A stretch of 64,000 bases of DNA. Source: Paraburkholderia phosphatilytica. Lineage in GTDB: Bacteria; Pseudomonadota; Gammaproteobacteria; Burkholderiales; Burkholderiaceae. The stretch covers positions 28,598-92,597 of the forward strand of contig NZ_QQOA01000032.1 of assembly GCF_003443895.1 (NCBI RefSeq), in the 5' to 3' direction. This document shows, piece after piece, positions 16,366 to 25,036 of the stretch. The first letter of the stretch is position 1, and the number at the start of each line of letters is the position of its first letter. The notes beneath the pieces are model-generated. The model searched no databases. It had not been told where the DNA came from and saw only the letters and a list, made by a program, of their open reading frames with translations. Made by a program: the position numbers and the translations under genes.

Positions 16366-17694
16366 ATGACTTCGCGCCCCGTCATCGACGACCTGTCGTC
16401 GTTCTGGATGCCCTTCACCGCCAATCGTCAGTTCAAGGCCGCGCCGCGCCTGCTCGAATCGGCGAAAGGCATGTTCTACCGCTCGACCGACGGCCGCGAG
16501 ATTCTCGACGCGTGCGCGGGCTTGTGGTGCGTGAACGCGGGTCACGCCCGCGACGAGATCGTTGCAGCGATCGCGCAGCAGGCTGCGACGCTGGACTTCG
16601 CACCGACCTTCCAGATGGGCCACCCGCTCGCATTCGAAGCGGCATCGAAAGTCGCGGCGCTGATGCCGTCGGGTCTCGATCGCGTGTTCTTCACGAACTC
16701 GGGTTCGGAGTCGGTCGACACCGCGCTGAAGATCGCGCTCGCGTATCACCGCGCTCGCGGCGAAGGCCAGCGCACGCGGCTGATCGGCCGCGAGCGCGGC
16801 TACCATGGCGTGGGCTTCGGCGGCATCTCGGTCGGCGGGATCGCACCGAACCGCCGCACGTTCTCGGGCGCGCTGCTGCCGTCCGTGGACCACCTGCCGC
16901 ACACGCACAACCTCGAACACAACGCGTTTTCGAAGGGCCAGCCGGCGTGGGGCGCGCATCTCGCCGACGAACTCGAGCGCATCGTCACGCTGCACGATCC
17001 GTCCACGATCGCCGCCGTGATCGTCGAGCCGCTCGCGGGCTCGACGGGCGTGCTGGTGCCGCCGCAAGGCTATCTGCAGAAGCTGCGCGAGATCTGCACG
17101 AAGCACGGCATCCTGCTGATCTTCGACGAGGTGATCACGGGCTTTGGCCGTCTCGGCAAGGCGACGGCGAGCGAATACTTCGGCGTGACGCCGGACCTGA
17201 TCACGCTCGCGAAGGCGATCAATAACGCGGCCGTGCCGATGGGTGCCGTCGCCGCGAGCCGCACGGTGCACGACGCGATCGTGAACGCCGGCGCGCAGGG
17301 CGCGATCGAGCTGTTCCATGGCTACACGTATTCGGCGCACCCGCTCGCCGCGGCGGCCACCATCGCAACGATCGACCTGTATCAGCGCGAAGGTCTCTTC
17401 GAGCGCGCGCATGCGCTTGCGCCGAAGTTCGAAAGCGCGGCGCACGCGCTGCGCGATGCGCCGCACGTGAAGGACATCCGCAATCTCGGCCTCGTCGCCG
17501 GCATCGAACTGGAATCGCGCGACGGCGCGCCGTCGGCGCGCGCCTACGAGACCTTCGTGAAGTGCTTCGAAGCGGGTCTGCTGGTGCGCTTCACCGGCGA
17601 CATCCTCGCGTTCTCGCCGCCGCTGATCGTCGACGAAGCGCAGATCGACCGCATCTTCGGCACGGTTCGCGATGTGCTCGCGACGGTGAAGTAA
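16366..17694 (+). CDS. Omega-amino-acid:pyruvate (beta-alanine) aminotransferase
   Basis: The 442-residue class III PLP aminotransferase opens with DDLSSFWMPFTANRQFKAAP, a start typical of beta-alanine:pyruvate aminotransferases. Further signatures are DACAGLWCVNAGHARDEI, FTNSGSESVDTALKIA, IFDEVITGFGRLG and the PLP lysine in LITLAKAINNAAVPMGAV. These enzymes convert beta-alanine or similar omega-amines with pyruvate to semialdehyde plus alanine. The ATG at 16366 has GAGGAGA upstream. The divergent MocR regulator and repeated sites imply induction by the substrate. A strong terminator follows. Confidence 0.92.
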   Translation: MTSRPVIDDLSSFWMPFTANRQFKAAPRLLESAKGMFYRSTDGREILDACAGLWCVNAGHARDEIVAAIAQQAATLDFAPTFQMGHPLAFEAASKVAALMPSGLDRVFFTNSGSESVDTALKIALAYHRARGEGQRTRLIGRERGYHGVGFGGISVGGIAPNRRTFSGALLPSVDHLPHTHNLEHNAFSKGQPAWGAHLADELERIVTLHDPSTIAAVIVEPLAGSTGVLVPPQGYLQKLREICTKHGILLIFDEVITGFGRLGKATASEYFGVTPDLITLAKAINNAAVPMGAVAASRTVHDAIVNAGAQGAIELFHGYTYSAHPLAAAATIATIDLYQREGLFERAHALAPKFESAAHALRDAPHVKDIRNLGLVAGIELESRDGAPSARAYETFVKCFEAGLLVRFTGDILAFSPPLIVDEAQIDRIFGTVRDVLATVK

Positions 17695-17728
17695 CGCGCG
17701 TCTTCTGCAAGGCGCTCAACGCAGAAAT

Positions 17729-18247
17729 TCAGCGATGCGCGCGAGCGGCCCGGGTCTGGGCCGCTTTTTTTGCGGCCGCCGATCGGGCGGCTGCGCCCTT
17801 TGTCGCCGCACCCTTCTTCGCAGCGGCCGAGCGGCTCGCGGCTGGACGCTTCGCCGCCGCGCTCTTCGCCTGCTTCGCGAGCGCCGGCTTCGATGCGCCC
17901 GCCTTGCTCTCGCGCTTCAGCACGGCTTCCGTCGTGCGCGAACGCTTCGCCTTCGTTTCCGTGCTGCTCGCGCGCTTGCGCTCGCCGTGACCGGCGGCGC
18001 TGTCCTGTGCGGCCTTCCTGCGCGTCGCGGCGCTCGTCGTGCCGGGCTTCGGCGGTTTCAGGTCGACGCCGGCGCGGCGCGCCTTCGACAGGCCGATCGC
18101 CACCGCCTGCTTCGCGTTCCTCACGCCGTGTTCGCCGTGCCGCACGCGCTCGATCTCGTCCTGCACGAATGCGCCGGCCTGCGTGCCCGGCGACTTGCCC
18201 GCACGCTTCGCCGCGTGCGCTTTTTCGGTGGTCTTCCGGTCGGGCAT
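17729..18247 (-). CDS. DUF6496 protein with histone-H1-like Lys/Ala-rich tail
   Basis: 172 residues. The N-terminal domain (about 1-70) contains KRAGKSPGTQAGAFVQDEIE, HGVRNAKQAVAIGLSKARRAG and a KPP turn, the DUF6496 pattern common in Burkholderiales. Residues from about 75 on are low-complexity K/A/R/S repeats (AAAKK, AASRSAAAKK) like histone H1 tails, so nucleic-acid binding is plausible though not shown. The ATG at 18247 has GAGGAG upstream. Its last codons overlap the terminator of the convergent aminotransferase gene, so its C-terminal AAKKAAQTRAAR sequence is also a transcription stop for the opposite strand. Confidence 0.85.
   Translation of the reverse strand: MPDRKTTEKAHAAKRAGKSPGTQAGAFVQDEIERVRHGEHGVRNAKQAVAIGLSKARRAGVDLKPPKPGTTSAATRRKAAQDSAAGHGERKRASSTETKAKRSRTTEAVLKRESKAGASKPALAKQAKSAAAKRPAASRSAAAKKGAATKGAAARSAAAKKAAQTRAARAHR
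17744..17771 (+). terminator. Intrinsic terminator of the aminotransferase gene, inside the DUF6496 CDS
   Basis: AGCGGCCC and GGGCCGCT pair around GGGTCT and are followed by seven T. The element lies wholly within the 3' coding end of the convergent DUF6496 gene. Confidence 0.88.
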
Positions 18248-18552
18248 CACAGCCTCCTCGAGTGCTCTATTGTCGGTTGAGAAATGGATTGATGCATGCG
18301 TCCGGCGAGCAATGGCCATACCCCGCACAGGCCGCCTGGCGATAACGCAACAGCAGGACAGCGTTCGCATACCGCGGCCGCAGAAAACGGCATGAATCGG
18401 TGGGTCGTTGAAGCAAATCGCACGGAAAGGCCGCGAAACGCGGTGGATTCGCGTCAGCGGGACGGGTGCGCGGCCTGCGCGCGGGGACTATTGTGGTAAC
18501 TGAAGCGCGGCCGACGCAGCGGCCGGCGTCGATTGTCCCAAGGAGACGAACC

Positions 18553-18801
18553 ATGAAAGCGACGGTCCGGGCGGGCACCCATATCGAAGGACTCCACTGG
18601 GTAGCGGAGTATTTCCAGGAAGGACACGAAATTCGCGTGCTGCGCGAAGGTCAGGAGGTGTGCGTCTACGATGCGCCGCCGACCTTGTTCGGCGACGAGA
18701 AAGACGCCGGCTCGAAGAGCTGCGCCGATCATCGCGCAGGCGAGGCCGCGCTGCTCGCGAGCCTCAAACGTTTCGTGGCCGAGCACGACAGCGAAGAATG
18801 A
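18553..18801 (+). CDS. Small hypothetical protein, 82 residues
   Basis: The ATG at 18553 is preceded by AAGGAGA at ideal spacing, and codon third positions are GC-rich as in neighbouring genes. The protein is acidic at the C-terminus (VAEHDSEE) and contains HWVAEYFQEGHEIRVLREGQ. I recognise no domain and no signal peptide. It stands alone between the divergent DUF6496 gene and the convergent pca genes. The 305-bp gap before it (18248-18552) shows no gene or clear repeat. Confidence 0.6.
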   Translation: MKATVRAGTHIEGLHWVAEYFQEGHEIRVLREGQEVCVYDAPPTLFGDEKDAGSKSCADHRAGEAALLASLKRFVAEHDSEE

Positions 18802-18843
18802 CGGATCGCGCCACGCCGAGCATCGCCGTCCGGCGCTCGCGGT

Positions 18844-19227
18844 TTACTCCGCGTCCTGCTCGCGGAAAATCTTGTCGGCGAGATGGAACGCCGAGTTCGC
18901 GGCAGGCACCCCACAGTAGATCGCGGTCTGCAGCAGCACTTCCTTGATCTCTTCGCGCGTCACGCCGTTGTTGCGCGCCGCGCGAAGATGCAGCGCGAGT
19001 TCTTCGCCGCGGTTCAGCGCAACCATCATCGCGATCGTCAGCAGACTGCGCGTATGTCGCGGCAGACCGTCGCGCGTCCAGATCTCGCCCCATGCATAGC
19101 GCGAGATGAAGTTCTGGAACTCCTCGGTATGCTCGGTGCGGTTCTCGAGCGACCGGTCGACGTGCGCATCGCCCAGCACCGCGCGCCGTACCTTCATCCC
19201 TGCTTCGTAGCGTTCGTCGTCAGTCAT
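18844..19227 (-). CDS. pcaC: 4-carboxymuconolactone decarboxylase
   Basis: The 127-residue protein matches PcaC/CMD: YEAGMKVRRAVLGDAHVDRS at the N-terminus, NFISRYAWGEIWTRDGLPR near residue 40, and HLRAARNNGVTREEIKEVLL with the conserved histidine near 80. It decarboxylates gamma-carboxymuconolactone to beta-ketoadipate enol-lactone in the protocatechuate branch. The ATG at 19227 overlaps the pcaD stop by four bases (ATGA), so translation is coupled. It is the last gene of the pcaB-D-C unit. Confidence 0.95.
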   Translation of the reverse strand: MTDDERYEAGMKVRRAVLGDAHVDRSLENRTEHTEEFQNFISRYAWGEIWTRDGLPRHTRSLLTIAMMVALNRGEELALHLRAARNNGVTREEIKEVLLQTAIYCGVPAANSAFHLADKIFREQDAE

Positions 19228-20015
19228 CGCGACTCCGTCAGGAACTCGAGCACGGTCGAGGTGAACACCTCGCGCTGCTCGATGTTGGAAATGTGCGAGG
19301 CGTCGAGCTCGACGTAGCGCGCGCCGCGAATGGATGCCGCGAGTTCCTGGCCCTGCGCGGGCGTGGCGGCGAGATCGTGCGTGCCCGAAATCACCAGCGA
19401 CGGCGCCGCGATACTGGCCGTTTCCGCGCGCAGATCGGCTGCGTTCAGGCCTTCGCAGTTGAGCGCATAGCCTTCGTTGTCGGTATGCACGAACACATCG
19501 CGGATCACCGCCATCATCAGCGGCTCGCGTTCGAAGCAGGCCGGCGTGAACCAGCGAGGCAGCACGGCGTCGGCGAGCGCGAGCATGCCTTCGTTGCGCG
19601 CTCGCGCGGCGCGCGGCACCCACACTTCGGGCGAGCCGATCTTGGCGGCGGTGTTGCACAGCACGACCCGATCGATACGTTTCGGATAGCGCGCCGCGAG
19701 CCCGATGCCGGTGAGCCCGCCCATCGATACGCCGCAGAAATGCGCGCGCTCGATCTGCAGCAGATCGAGCAGGCCGATCACATCGCCGGTCCAGCCCTCG
19801 ACCGTATAGGGACCTGCCGGCACCGCGGAGTGACCATGGCCGCGCGTGTCGTAGCGCAGCACGCGGAAGTGCCCGGAAAACGCCTCGACCTGCGGCGTCC
19901 ACATCGACAGATCGCTGCCGAGCGAATTCGACAGCACGAGCCACGGCGCGTTGCTGTGCTGCGCACCGTCGATGCGGTAGTGGATCTCCGTGCCGTTGAC
20001 TGCTGCGAATGGCAT
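19224..20015 (-). CDS. pcaD: 3-oxoadipate enol-lactonase
   Basis: A 263-residue alpha/beta hydrolase. The nucleophile serine is in HFCGVSMGGLTG near residue 100, the acid in SGTHDLAAT, and the histidine in LDASHISNIEQ near the C-terminus. PcaD opens beta-ketoadipate enol-lactone to beta-ketoadipate. The ATG at 20015 follows AGGAGCC. The gene lies between pcaB (76 bp upstream) and pcaC (four-base overlap), which fixes the assignment among similar hydrolases. Confidence 0.95.
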   Translation of the reverse strand: MPFAAVNGTEIHYRIDGAQHSNAPWLVLSNSLGSDLSMWTPQVEAFSGHFRVLRYDTRGHGHSAVPAGPYTVEGWTGDVIGLLDLLQIERAHFCGVSMGGLTGIGLAARYPKRIDRVVLCNTAAKIGSPEVWVPRAARARNEGMLALADAVLPRWFTPACFEREPLMMAVIRDVFVHTDNEGYALNCEGLNAADLRAETASIAAPSLVISGTHDLAATPAQGQELAASIRGARYVELDASHISNIEQREVFTSTVLEFLTESR

Positions 20016-20091
20016 GTTGCTGGCTCCTGCTATGTCCGAAGGTTGAGCCGGCCGCTCATGAGCGAAGCCAGCTGCGAAATGGCGAAACACG

Positions 20092-21462
20092 CTACGACTG
20101 CGAGCGCGAACGCGCGTCGTGCAACGCGAGCACCGCATCGACGAACGCATGCGCCGAGCCCACGTAGTGCGCGGGATCGAGCAGGCGCCGCAATTCGTCG
20201 GCGGGAAGATGCTGCGTGACGGCCGCGTTCGCGCTCAGCACGTCGAAGAGCGAAAGCCCGCTCTTCACGGCTTCCTTTGAAGCCTGCTCGACGAGATGAT
20301 GCGCATCCAGCCGGCCGATCCGGTCGCCGAGCGCGAGCATCACGGCCTCGCCGAGAATCAGGCCATGCGTGACGTCGAGATTCGCGGCGAGCCGCGCTTC
20401 GTTCACTTCGAGCCCCGACGCGATCTGTCCGATGTGAGCGAGCGCGCCACCGGCCAGGCGCGCGAGGTCGGGCAGCGCGTCCCATTCGGCCTGCCAGCCG
20501 CCGAGCGCGCGCTCGTGCTCCTGCACCATTCCGCCGATCACCGTCGCCACGAGCCCCGGCGCGCGCGCCGCCGCCGTCAGCACCGCCGCGCAGCCAACCG
20601 GATTGCGCTTGTGCGGCATCGTCGACGAGCCGCCCTTGCCCGCCGCGGCCGGCTCGGCCACTTCGCCGATCTCGGTCTGCATCTGCAGCGAGATGTCGCG
20701 GGCAATCTTGCCGAGCGTACCGATCAGGATGCCGAAGTACGATGCGCAGTCCGCGATGCGGTCGCGCTGCGTATGCCACGGCAACGCCGGCACCGCGAGC
20801 GAGAGTTCTTTCGCGAGCGCCTGGGTAACGGCAGGCGCCGCATCGCGCAGGCTGGCGAGCGTACCGGCCGCGCCGCCGAACTGCAGCACGAGCACCCGCT
20901 CGCGCAGCGCGTCGAGCCGCTCGCGATGACGCAGCAGCGCATCGAGCCATTGCGCGAACTTGAGGCCGAGCGTGATCGGCAGCGCCTGCTGCAGCCACGT
21001 GCGGCCGATCGCGGGCGTCGTGCGATGTGCGCGCGCGAGCGCGGCGACGGCATCGCAAACATTCGCGAGCTGCGTATCGAGCAGCGCGAAGGTATCGCGC
21101 AGTTGCAGGACCGTCGCGGTATCGATGATGTCCTGGCTCGTCGCGCCCCAGTGGACGAACTTGGCCGCTTCCGCGTCGAGGTCCTTCACGCGCGCGGTCA
21201 GCTGCTTGACGAGCGGAATCGCAAGATTGCCGCCGAGCGCGGCGTCGCGCGTCAGCGCATCGGCATCGAGCCGGTCCGCTACGCACGCCATTTCGATCGC
21301 GGCGACGGCGCTCTGCGGAATCACCCGATGCGCCGCCGACGCACGCGCGAGCGCCGCCTCGACATCGAGCATCCGCTGCAGCGTCGCGCGGGGCGACCAG
21401 ATATCGTTCATCGGCTGCGTGCCGCAGATAAGCGCGGTCAGGCGGGCACTGGCTTCGAGCAT
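20092..21462 (-). CDS. pcaB: 3-carboxy-cis,cis-muconate cycloisomerase
   Basis: The 456-residue member of the fumarase/aspartase superfamily carries the signature GGSSTMPHKRNPVGC near residue 280 and HWGATSQDIIDTATVLQLRD near residue 102. It lactonises beta-carboxymuconate in the protocatechuate branch. It starts the pcaB-D-C run; the 155-bp gap to pcaJ contains a hairpin but no gene. pcaGH, which would make its substrate, is not in this window. Confidence 0.95.
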   Translation of the reverse strand: MLEASARLTALICGTQPMNDIWSPRATLQRMLDVEAALARASAAHRVIPQSAVAAIEMACVADRLDADALTRDAALGGNLAIPLVKQLTARVKDLDAEAAKFVHWGATSQDIIDTATVLQLRDTFALLDTQLANVCDAVAALARAHRTTPAIGRTWLQQALPITLGLKFAQWLDALLRHRERLDALRERVLVLQFGGAAGTLASLRDAAPAVTQALAKELSLAVPALPWHTQRDRIADCASYFGILIGTLGKIARDISLQMQTEIGEVAEPAAAGKGGSSTMPHKRNPVGCAAVLTAAARAPGLVATVIGGMVQEHERALGGWQAEWDALPDLARLAGGALAHIGQIASGLEVNEARLAANLDVTHGLILGEAVMLALGDRIGRLDAHHLVEQASKEAVKSGLSLFDVLSANAAVTQHLPADELRRLLDPAHYVGSAHAFVDAVLALHDARSRSQS

Positions 21463-21493
21463 GGTCTTCGAGGATCAGGGAAGGACGGACGGA

Positions 21494-21517
21494 TGACCGC
21501 CGCGGTGGCGGCGGTCA
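21494..21517. promoter_or_regulatory. Hairpin in the pcaJ-pcaB gap
   Basis: TGACCGCCGC and GCGGCGGTCA pair perfectly around GGTG between the pcaJ stop and the pcaB start. No T-run follows on either strand, so an mRNA-stabilising or partial-attenuation role is more likely than full termination. Confidence 0.4.
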
Positions 21518-21617
21518 GGTGCATCAGCGTGCGTCATTGTCGCGCGAATCGTTCGGGTGCGACGACACGCACAGCGTGCTCAGCGACACGAGCGACGCAT
21601 TGAAACGCGCAGCGCAC

Positions 21618-22274
21618 TCAGGCTGCGGCCTTCCGCGTTGCGTCGATGAGCGGCACGCCGGTCAGCTTCACCAGTTCGTCGAAGCCGATGTCCGTGCAGA
21701 TCTCGCGCACCGCGAGACCTTCCGGCGTCACGTCGATCACCGCGAGGTCCGTGTAGATGCGGTTCACGCAGTTCACGCCGGTCACCGGATACGAGCATGC
21801 GGAGACGATCTTGCTTTCGCCCTGCTTCGTCAGGTGCTCCATCATCACGTAGACCTGCTTCGCGCCGATCGCGAGGTCCATCGCGCCGCCCACCGCCGGA
21901 ATCGCGTCGGGCGCACCGGTGTGCCAGTTCGCGAGATCGCCCTGCGCCGACACCTGGAACGCGCCGAGCACGCAGAAGTCCAGATGACCGCCGCGCATCA
22001 TCGCGAACGAGTCGGCGTGGTGGAAGTACGAGCCGCCCGTCAGCAGCGTCACGTGCTGCTTGCCGGCATTGATCAGTTCGTCGTCTTCCTCGCCCTTCGC
22101 GGGTGCCGGGCCCATGCCCAGCACGCCGTTTTCGCTGTGCAGGAAGATTTCCTTGCTGGCGTCGAGGTGGTTCGCCACGAGCGTCGGCACGCCGATGCCG
22201 AGGTTCACGTACGCGCCTTCGGGAATGTCGCTGGCGACGCGCTTCGCCATTTCATCGCGGGAGAGTCGTTTCAT
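21618..22274 (-). CDS. pcaJ: 3-oxoadipate CoA-transferase subunit B
   Basis: 218 residues of the family I CoA-transferase beta subunit. VNLGIGVPTLVANHL is near residue 24, the SENGVLGMGP motif holds the catalytic glutamate near residue 49, and the C-terminal GVNCVNRIYTDLAVIDV is conserved. With PcaI it transfers CoA from succinyl-CoA to beta-ketoadipate. The start lies 20 bp after the pcaI stop. Acetoacetate CoA-transferase subunits look alike; the adjoining pcaBDC genes favour the pca role. Confidence 0.9.
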   Translation of the reverse strand: MKRLSRDEMAKRVASDIPEGAYVNLGIGVPTLVANHLDASKEIFLHSENGVLGMGPAPAKGEEDDELINAGKQHVTLLTGGSYFHHADSFAMMRGGHLDFCVLGAFQVSAQGDLANWHTGAPDAIPAVGGAMDLAIGAKQVYVMMEHLTKQGESKIVSACSYPVTGVNCVNRIYTDLAVIDVTPEGLAVREICTDIGFDELVKLTGVPLIDATRKAAA

Positions 22275-22293
22275 GTCGGTGTCCTCGGGTCGG

Positions 22294-23001
22294 TCACGCG
22301 GCCTGCTGCGGCACGCTGGTCGCGTCGTGATGCGCCGCCTGCGGCACTTCGATCACGCGCTGCACGAAAATGCCGGGCGTCACGATCGCTTCCGGATCGA
22401 GTGCGCCGAGCGGCACCACCTGCGACACCTGCGCGATCGCCGTCTTCGCGGCGCTCGCCATGATCGGCCCGAAGTTGCGCGCCGTCTTGCGATACACGAG
22501 GTTGCCCCAGCGGTCGCCCTTATACGCCTTGATCAGCGCGAAATCCGCGTGCAGCGGCGACTCGAGCACGTAGTGCCGGCCGTCGATCAAACGCGTTTCC
22601 TTGCCTTCGGCGAGCTTCGTGCCGTAGCTCGTCGGCGTGAAGAAGCCGCCGATGCCAGCGCCCGCCGCGCGGATACGCTCGGCGAGATTGCCCTGCGGCA
22701 CGAGTTCGAGCTCGATTTCGCCGGCGCGGAACAGGCCGTCGAACACATACGAATCGGTCTGGCGCGGGAACGAGCAGATGATCTTGCGCACCCGCTTGGT
22801 CTTCAGCAGCGCCGCGAGGCCGATGTCGCCGTTGCCCGCGTTGTTGTTGACGATGGTCAGGTCGCGCGCGCCCTGCTCGATGAGCGCGTCGATCAGTTCG
22901 GACGGCATGCCGGCCGTGCCGAAGCCTCCGATCATCACGGTCGCGCCGTCCCGCACGTCCGCGACCGCGGCCTGCAGCGATTCGAAAATCTTGTTGATCA
23001 T
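22294..23001 (-). CDS. pcaI: 3-oxoadipate CoA-transferase subunit A
   Basis: 235 residues, family I CoA-transferase alpha subunit: VMIGGFGTAGMPSELIDALI near residue 22, IVNNNAGNGDIGLAALL, FPRQTDSYVFDGLF, and GGFFTPTSYGTKLAEGKE. It forms a heterotetramer with PcaJ in the cytoplasm. It is the first gene of the minus-strand pca unit and faces a LysR gene across 318 bp with two T-N11-A boxes about 130 bp upstream. The ATG at 23001 begins the conserved INKIFESLQAAVADV stretch. Confidence 0.92.
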   Translation of the reverse strand: MINKIFESLQAAVADVRDGATVMIGGFGTAGMPSELIDALIEQGARDLTIVNNNAGNGDIGLAALLKTKRVRKIICSFPRQTDSYVFDGLFRAGEIELELVPQGNLAERIRAAGAGIGGFFTPTSYGTKLAEGKETRLIDGRHYVLESPLHADFALIKAYKGDRWGNLVYRKTARNFGPIMASAAKTAIAQVSQVVPLGALDPEAIVTPGIFVQRVIEVPQAAHHDATSVPQQAA

Positions 23002-23127
23002 CTGGGATCCTCTGGAATGTCCGCGTCCGCGGACCGTCTCCGACTCTTGCCGGCTGCGGGCGTTGCGCCTGAGCTGCCGGTTGGATGACGTCGACGTGCT
23101 GCCGTATCGATTGCCACCCGCCAATTT

Positions 23128-23161
23128 GTTCGCTATGTGAACGTTGATTCGTTTAGCGAAC
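23128..23161. promoter_or_regulatory. Two LysR-type T-N11-A boxes between pcaI and LysR gene
   Basis: GTTC-N7-GAAC at 23128-23142 and TTCG-N5-CGAA at 23148-23160 are adjacent dyads, each fitting the LysR T-N11-A consensus, with centres about 19 bp apart. They lie in the 318-bp divergent gap, which otherwise holds no gene. Confidence 0.55.
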
Positions 23162-23319
23162 GCATGGCGCATTATCGGCAGCGTCCGCCTCGCTTGTCAA
23201 GGTAGGCGTTGCACGCACGGAAGACCAGGCGCGCGGACGACGCGCTTTCCCCAATATGCGTCAGCGTGATTTCACCGGTAGCCTGTATCGTCTTCAGCGA
23301 TAATCGTCCGACACCTCGA

Positions 23320-24261
23320 ATGGACCGCCCGGCCGCGATGCAGGACCTCGACCTCAACCTGATTCCATACCTCGTCGCGCTGGACGAAGCGCGCAACGTG
23401 AGCCGCGCGGCCGAACGACTGGGCGTGAGCCAGCCACGCGTCAGCACGGCGCTTGGGCGTCTGCGCGAGTATTTCGACGATCCGCTGTTCGTGCGCACGT
23501 CGCGCGGCATGGAGCCGACGCCGCGCGCGCTCGCGCTGATTCCGGCTGCACGCGAGGCGCTGCTGTGCATCGAGAAAGGGATGCTCGAAGCGCAGGAGTT
23601 CGATCCCGCCACCACCACGCGCACGTTCTCGATCGCGCTATCCGACGTCGGCGAGATCGTGTTCCTGCCGCGCCTGCTGCAACTCTTCGCGACGCGCGCG
23701 CCGCTCGCCAGTCTGCGTTCGGTGTCGGTGCCGCCGTCGATGGTGGAGCGCGGTCTCGAATCCGGCGATGTCGATCTGGCAGTCGGCTATTTCCCGGACC
23801 TTGGCGGCAACAACTTCTTCCAGCAGCGTCTGTTTTCGCATCGCTTCATCTGCATGATGCGCAGCGATCATCCGCTTGCGGGCGCGCCGCTGACGCTCGA
23901 CCAGTTCCTCGCGTGCGGTCATGCTGTGGTGCGCGCGGAAGGCCGCAGCCAGGAAGTGCTCGAACAGTATCTGGAGAAGCGCCGCATCCACCGCCGCGCG
24001 GTGCTGGAAACGCCGCACTTCATGAGCCTGCCGTTCATTCTCGCGCGCACCGATCTGATCGCGACGGTGCCGCACGCGATCGGCTTCGCGTACGTCGCCG
24101 AACACGCATCGATCACGCTCGTCGAACCGCCGCTCGAACTGCCGCGCTTCGACCTGCGGCAGCACTGGCATCGCAAGTATCACAACGATCCGCGCACGGT
24201 CTGGCTGCGCGGCGTGGTCAGCGAACTGTTCAACGACGCGCTCGACGAGTGGCCGAAATAG
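23320..24261 (+). CDS. LysR-family regulator of the pca genes
   Basis: A 313-residue protein from ATG 23320; an ATG at 23338 gives 307. The helix-turn-helix reads LNLIPYLVALDEARNVSRAA, then LGVSQPRVSTALGRLREYFD, as in the NodD/NahR subgroup of LysR. The effector domain follows (about 95-300). The divergent position and the T-N11-A boxes upstream of pcaI indicate control of pcaIJ-BDC. PcaQ-type regulators respond to beta-carboxymuconate or ketoadipate; the effector here is not readable from sequence. Confidence 0.9.
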   Translation: MDRPAAMQDLDLNLIPYLVALDEARNVSRAAERLGVSQPRVSTALGRLREYFDDPLFVRTSRGMEPTPRALALIPAAREALLCIEKGMLEAQEFDPATTTRTFSIALSDVGEIVFLPRLLQLFATRAPLASLRSVSVPPSMVERGLESGDVDLAVGYFPDLGGNNFFQQRLFSHRFICMMRSDHPLAGAPLTLDQFLACGHAVVRAEGRSQEVLEQYLEKRRIHRRAVLETPHFMSLPFILARTDLIATVPHAIGFAYVAEHASITLVEPPLELPRFDLRQHWHRKYHNDPRTVWLRGVVSELFNDALDEWPK

Positions 24262-24360
24262 CGCGCGCGGGCGTCGTGGCGCCTGACCGCGTCAGGCACC
24301 CGCGCGCGAATCATGGAACAATGGCCGTTTGCCAAACACGCGACCGATGAGGAGCGAGGG

Positions 24361-25005
24361 ATGTCCAACAACGTCAAGAAAGGCAAGCGCGCTGCGGCGC
24401 CGGCCACACCCGTCCGTCCTACCCGCGAAGAAGCGGAAGCGGCAGTACGCGTCCTGCTGCGCTGGGCCGGCGACGATCCCACGCGCGAAGGTCTGCTCGA
24501 TACCCCTGCGCGCGTCGTGCGCTCGTACGAAGAGTTTTTTGCGGGCTACGAAACGAATCCCCGCGACATTCTCGCGCGCACCTTTTCGGAAGTGGACGGC
24601 TACGACGAGATGATCGTGCTGAAGGACATCCGCTTCGAGAGCTATTGCGAGCATCACATGGTGCCGATCATCGGCCGCGCGCACGTTGCGTATCTGCCAG
24701 AGCATCGGGTGGTCGGCATTTCGAAGCTCGCGCGGCTCGTCGATGCGTTCGCGAAGCGCCTGCAGATCCAGGAGAAGATGACGGTACAGATCGCCGATAC
24801 GCTGAACGAGGTGCTGCAACCGAGAGGCGTCGGCGTGATTCTCGAAGCGTCGCATCAATGCATGTCGACGCGCGGCGTGCACAAGGCCGGCGTCGCGATG
24901 GTCACGTCGCGGATGCTCGGCTCGTTTCGCGACGACCCGTCGACGCGGCGCGAGTTTCTGTCGATCGTCGGGCATCCGTCGGCGAGCAACGTCGGCAACG
25001 TTTGA
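24361..25005 (+). CDS. folE: GTP cyclohydrolase I
   Basis: 214 residues. Zinc ligands are in SYCEHHMVPIIG (about residue 98) and in ASHQCMSTRGVHK (about 163). GDDPTREGLLDTPARVVRSY is the conserved N-terminal block. FolE makes 7,8-dihydroneopterin triphosphate from GTP for folate. A 25-residue K/A/P-rich leader precedes the core domain. The ATG at 24361 is chosen because GAGGAGCGAGGG lies just before it. No folate gene is adjacent; it stands alone after the LysR gene. Confidence 0.96.
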   Translation: MSNNVKKGKRAAAPATPVRPTREEAEAAVRVLLRWAGDDPTREGLLDTPARVVRSYEEFFAGYETNPRDILARTFSEVDGYDEMIVLKDIRFESYCEHHMVPIIGRAHVAYLPEHRVVGISKLARLVDAFAKRLQIQEKMTVQIADTLNEVLQPRGVGVILEASHQCMSTRGVHKAGVAMVTSRMLGSFRDDPSTRREFLSIVGHPSASNVGNV

Positions 25006-25036
25006 ATGTGATCCGGCAGATCGTCAGGCATCCGTA

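Noticed and set aside
21494..21517. Terminator between pcaJ and pcaB
   Set aside because: Perfect stem but no T-tract on either strand; kept only as a possible mRNA structure.
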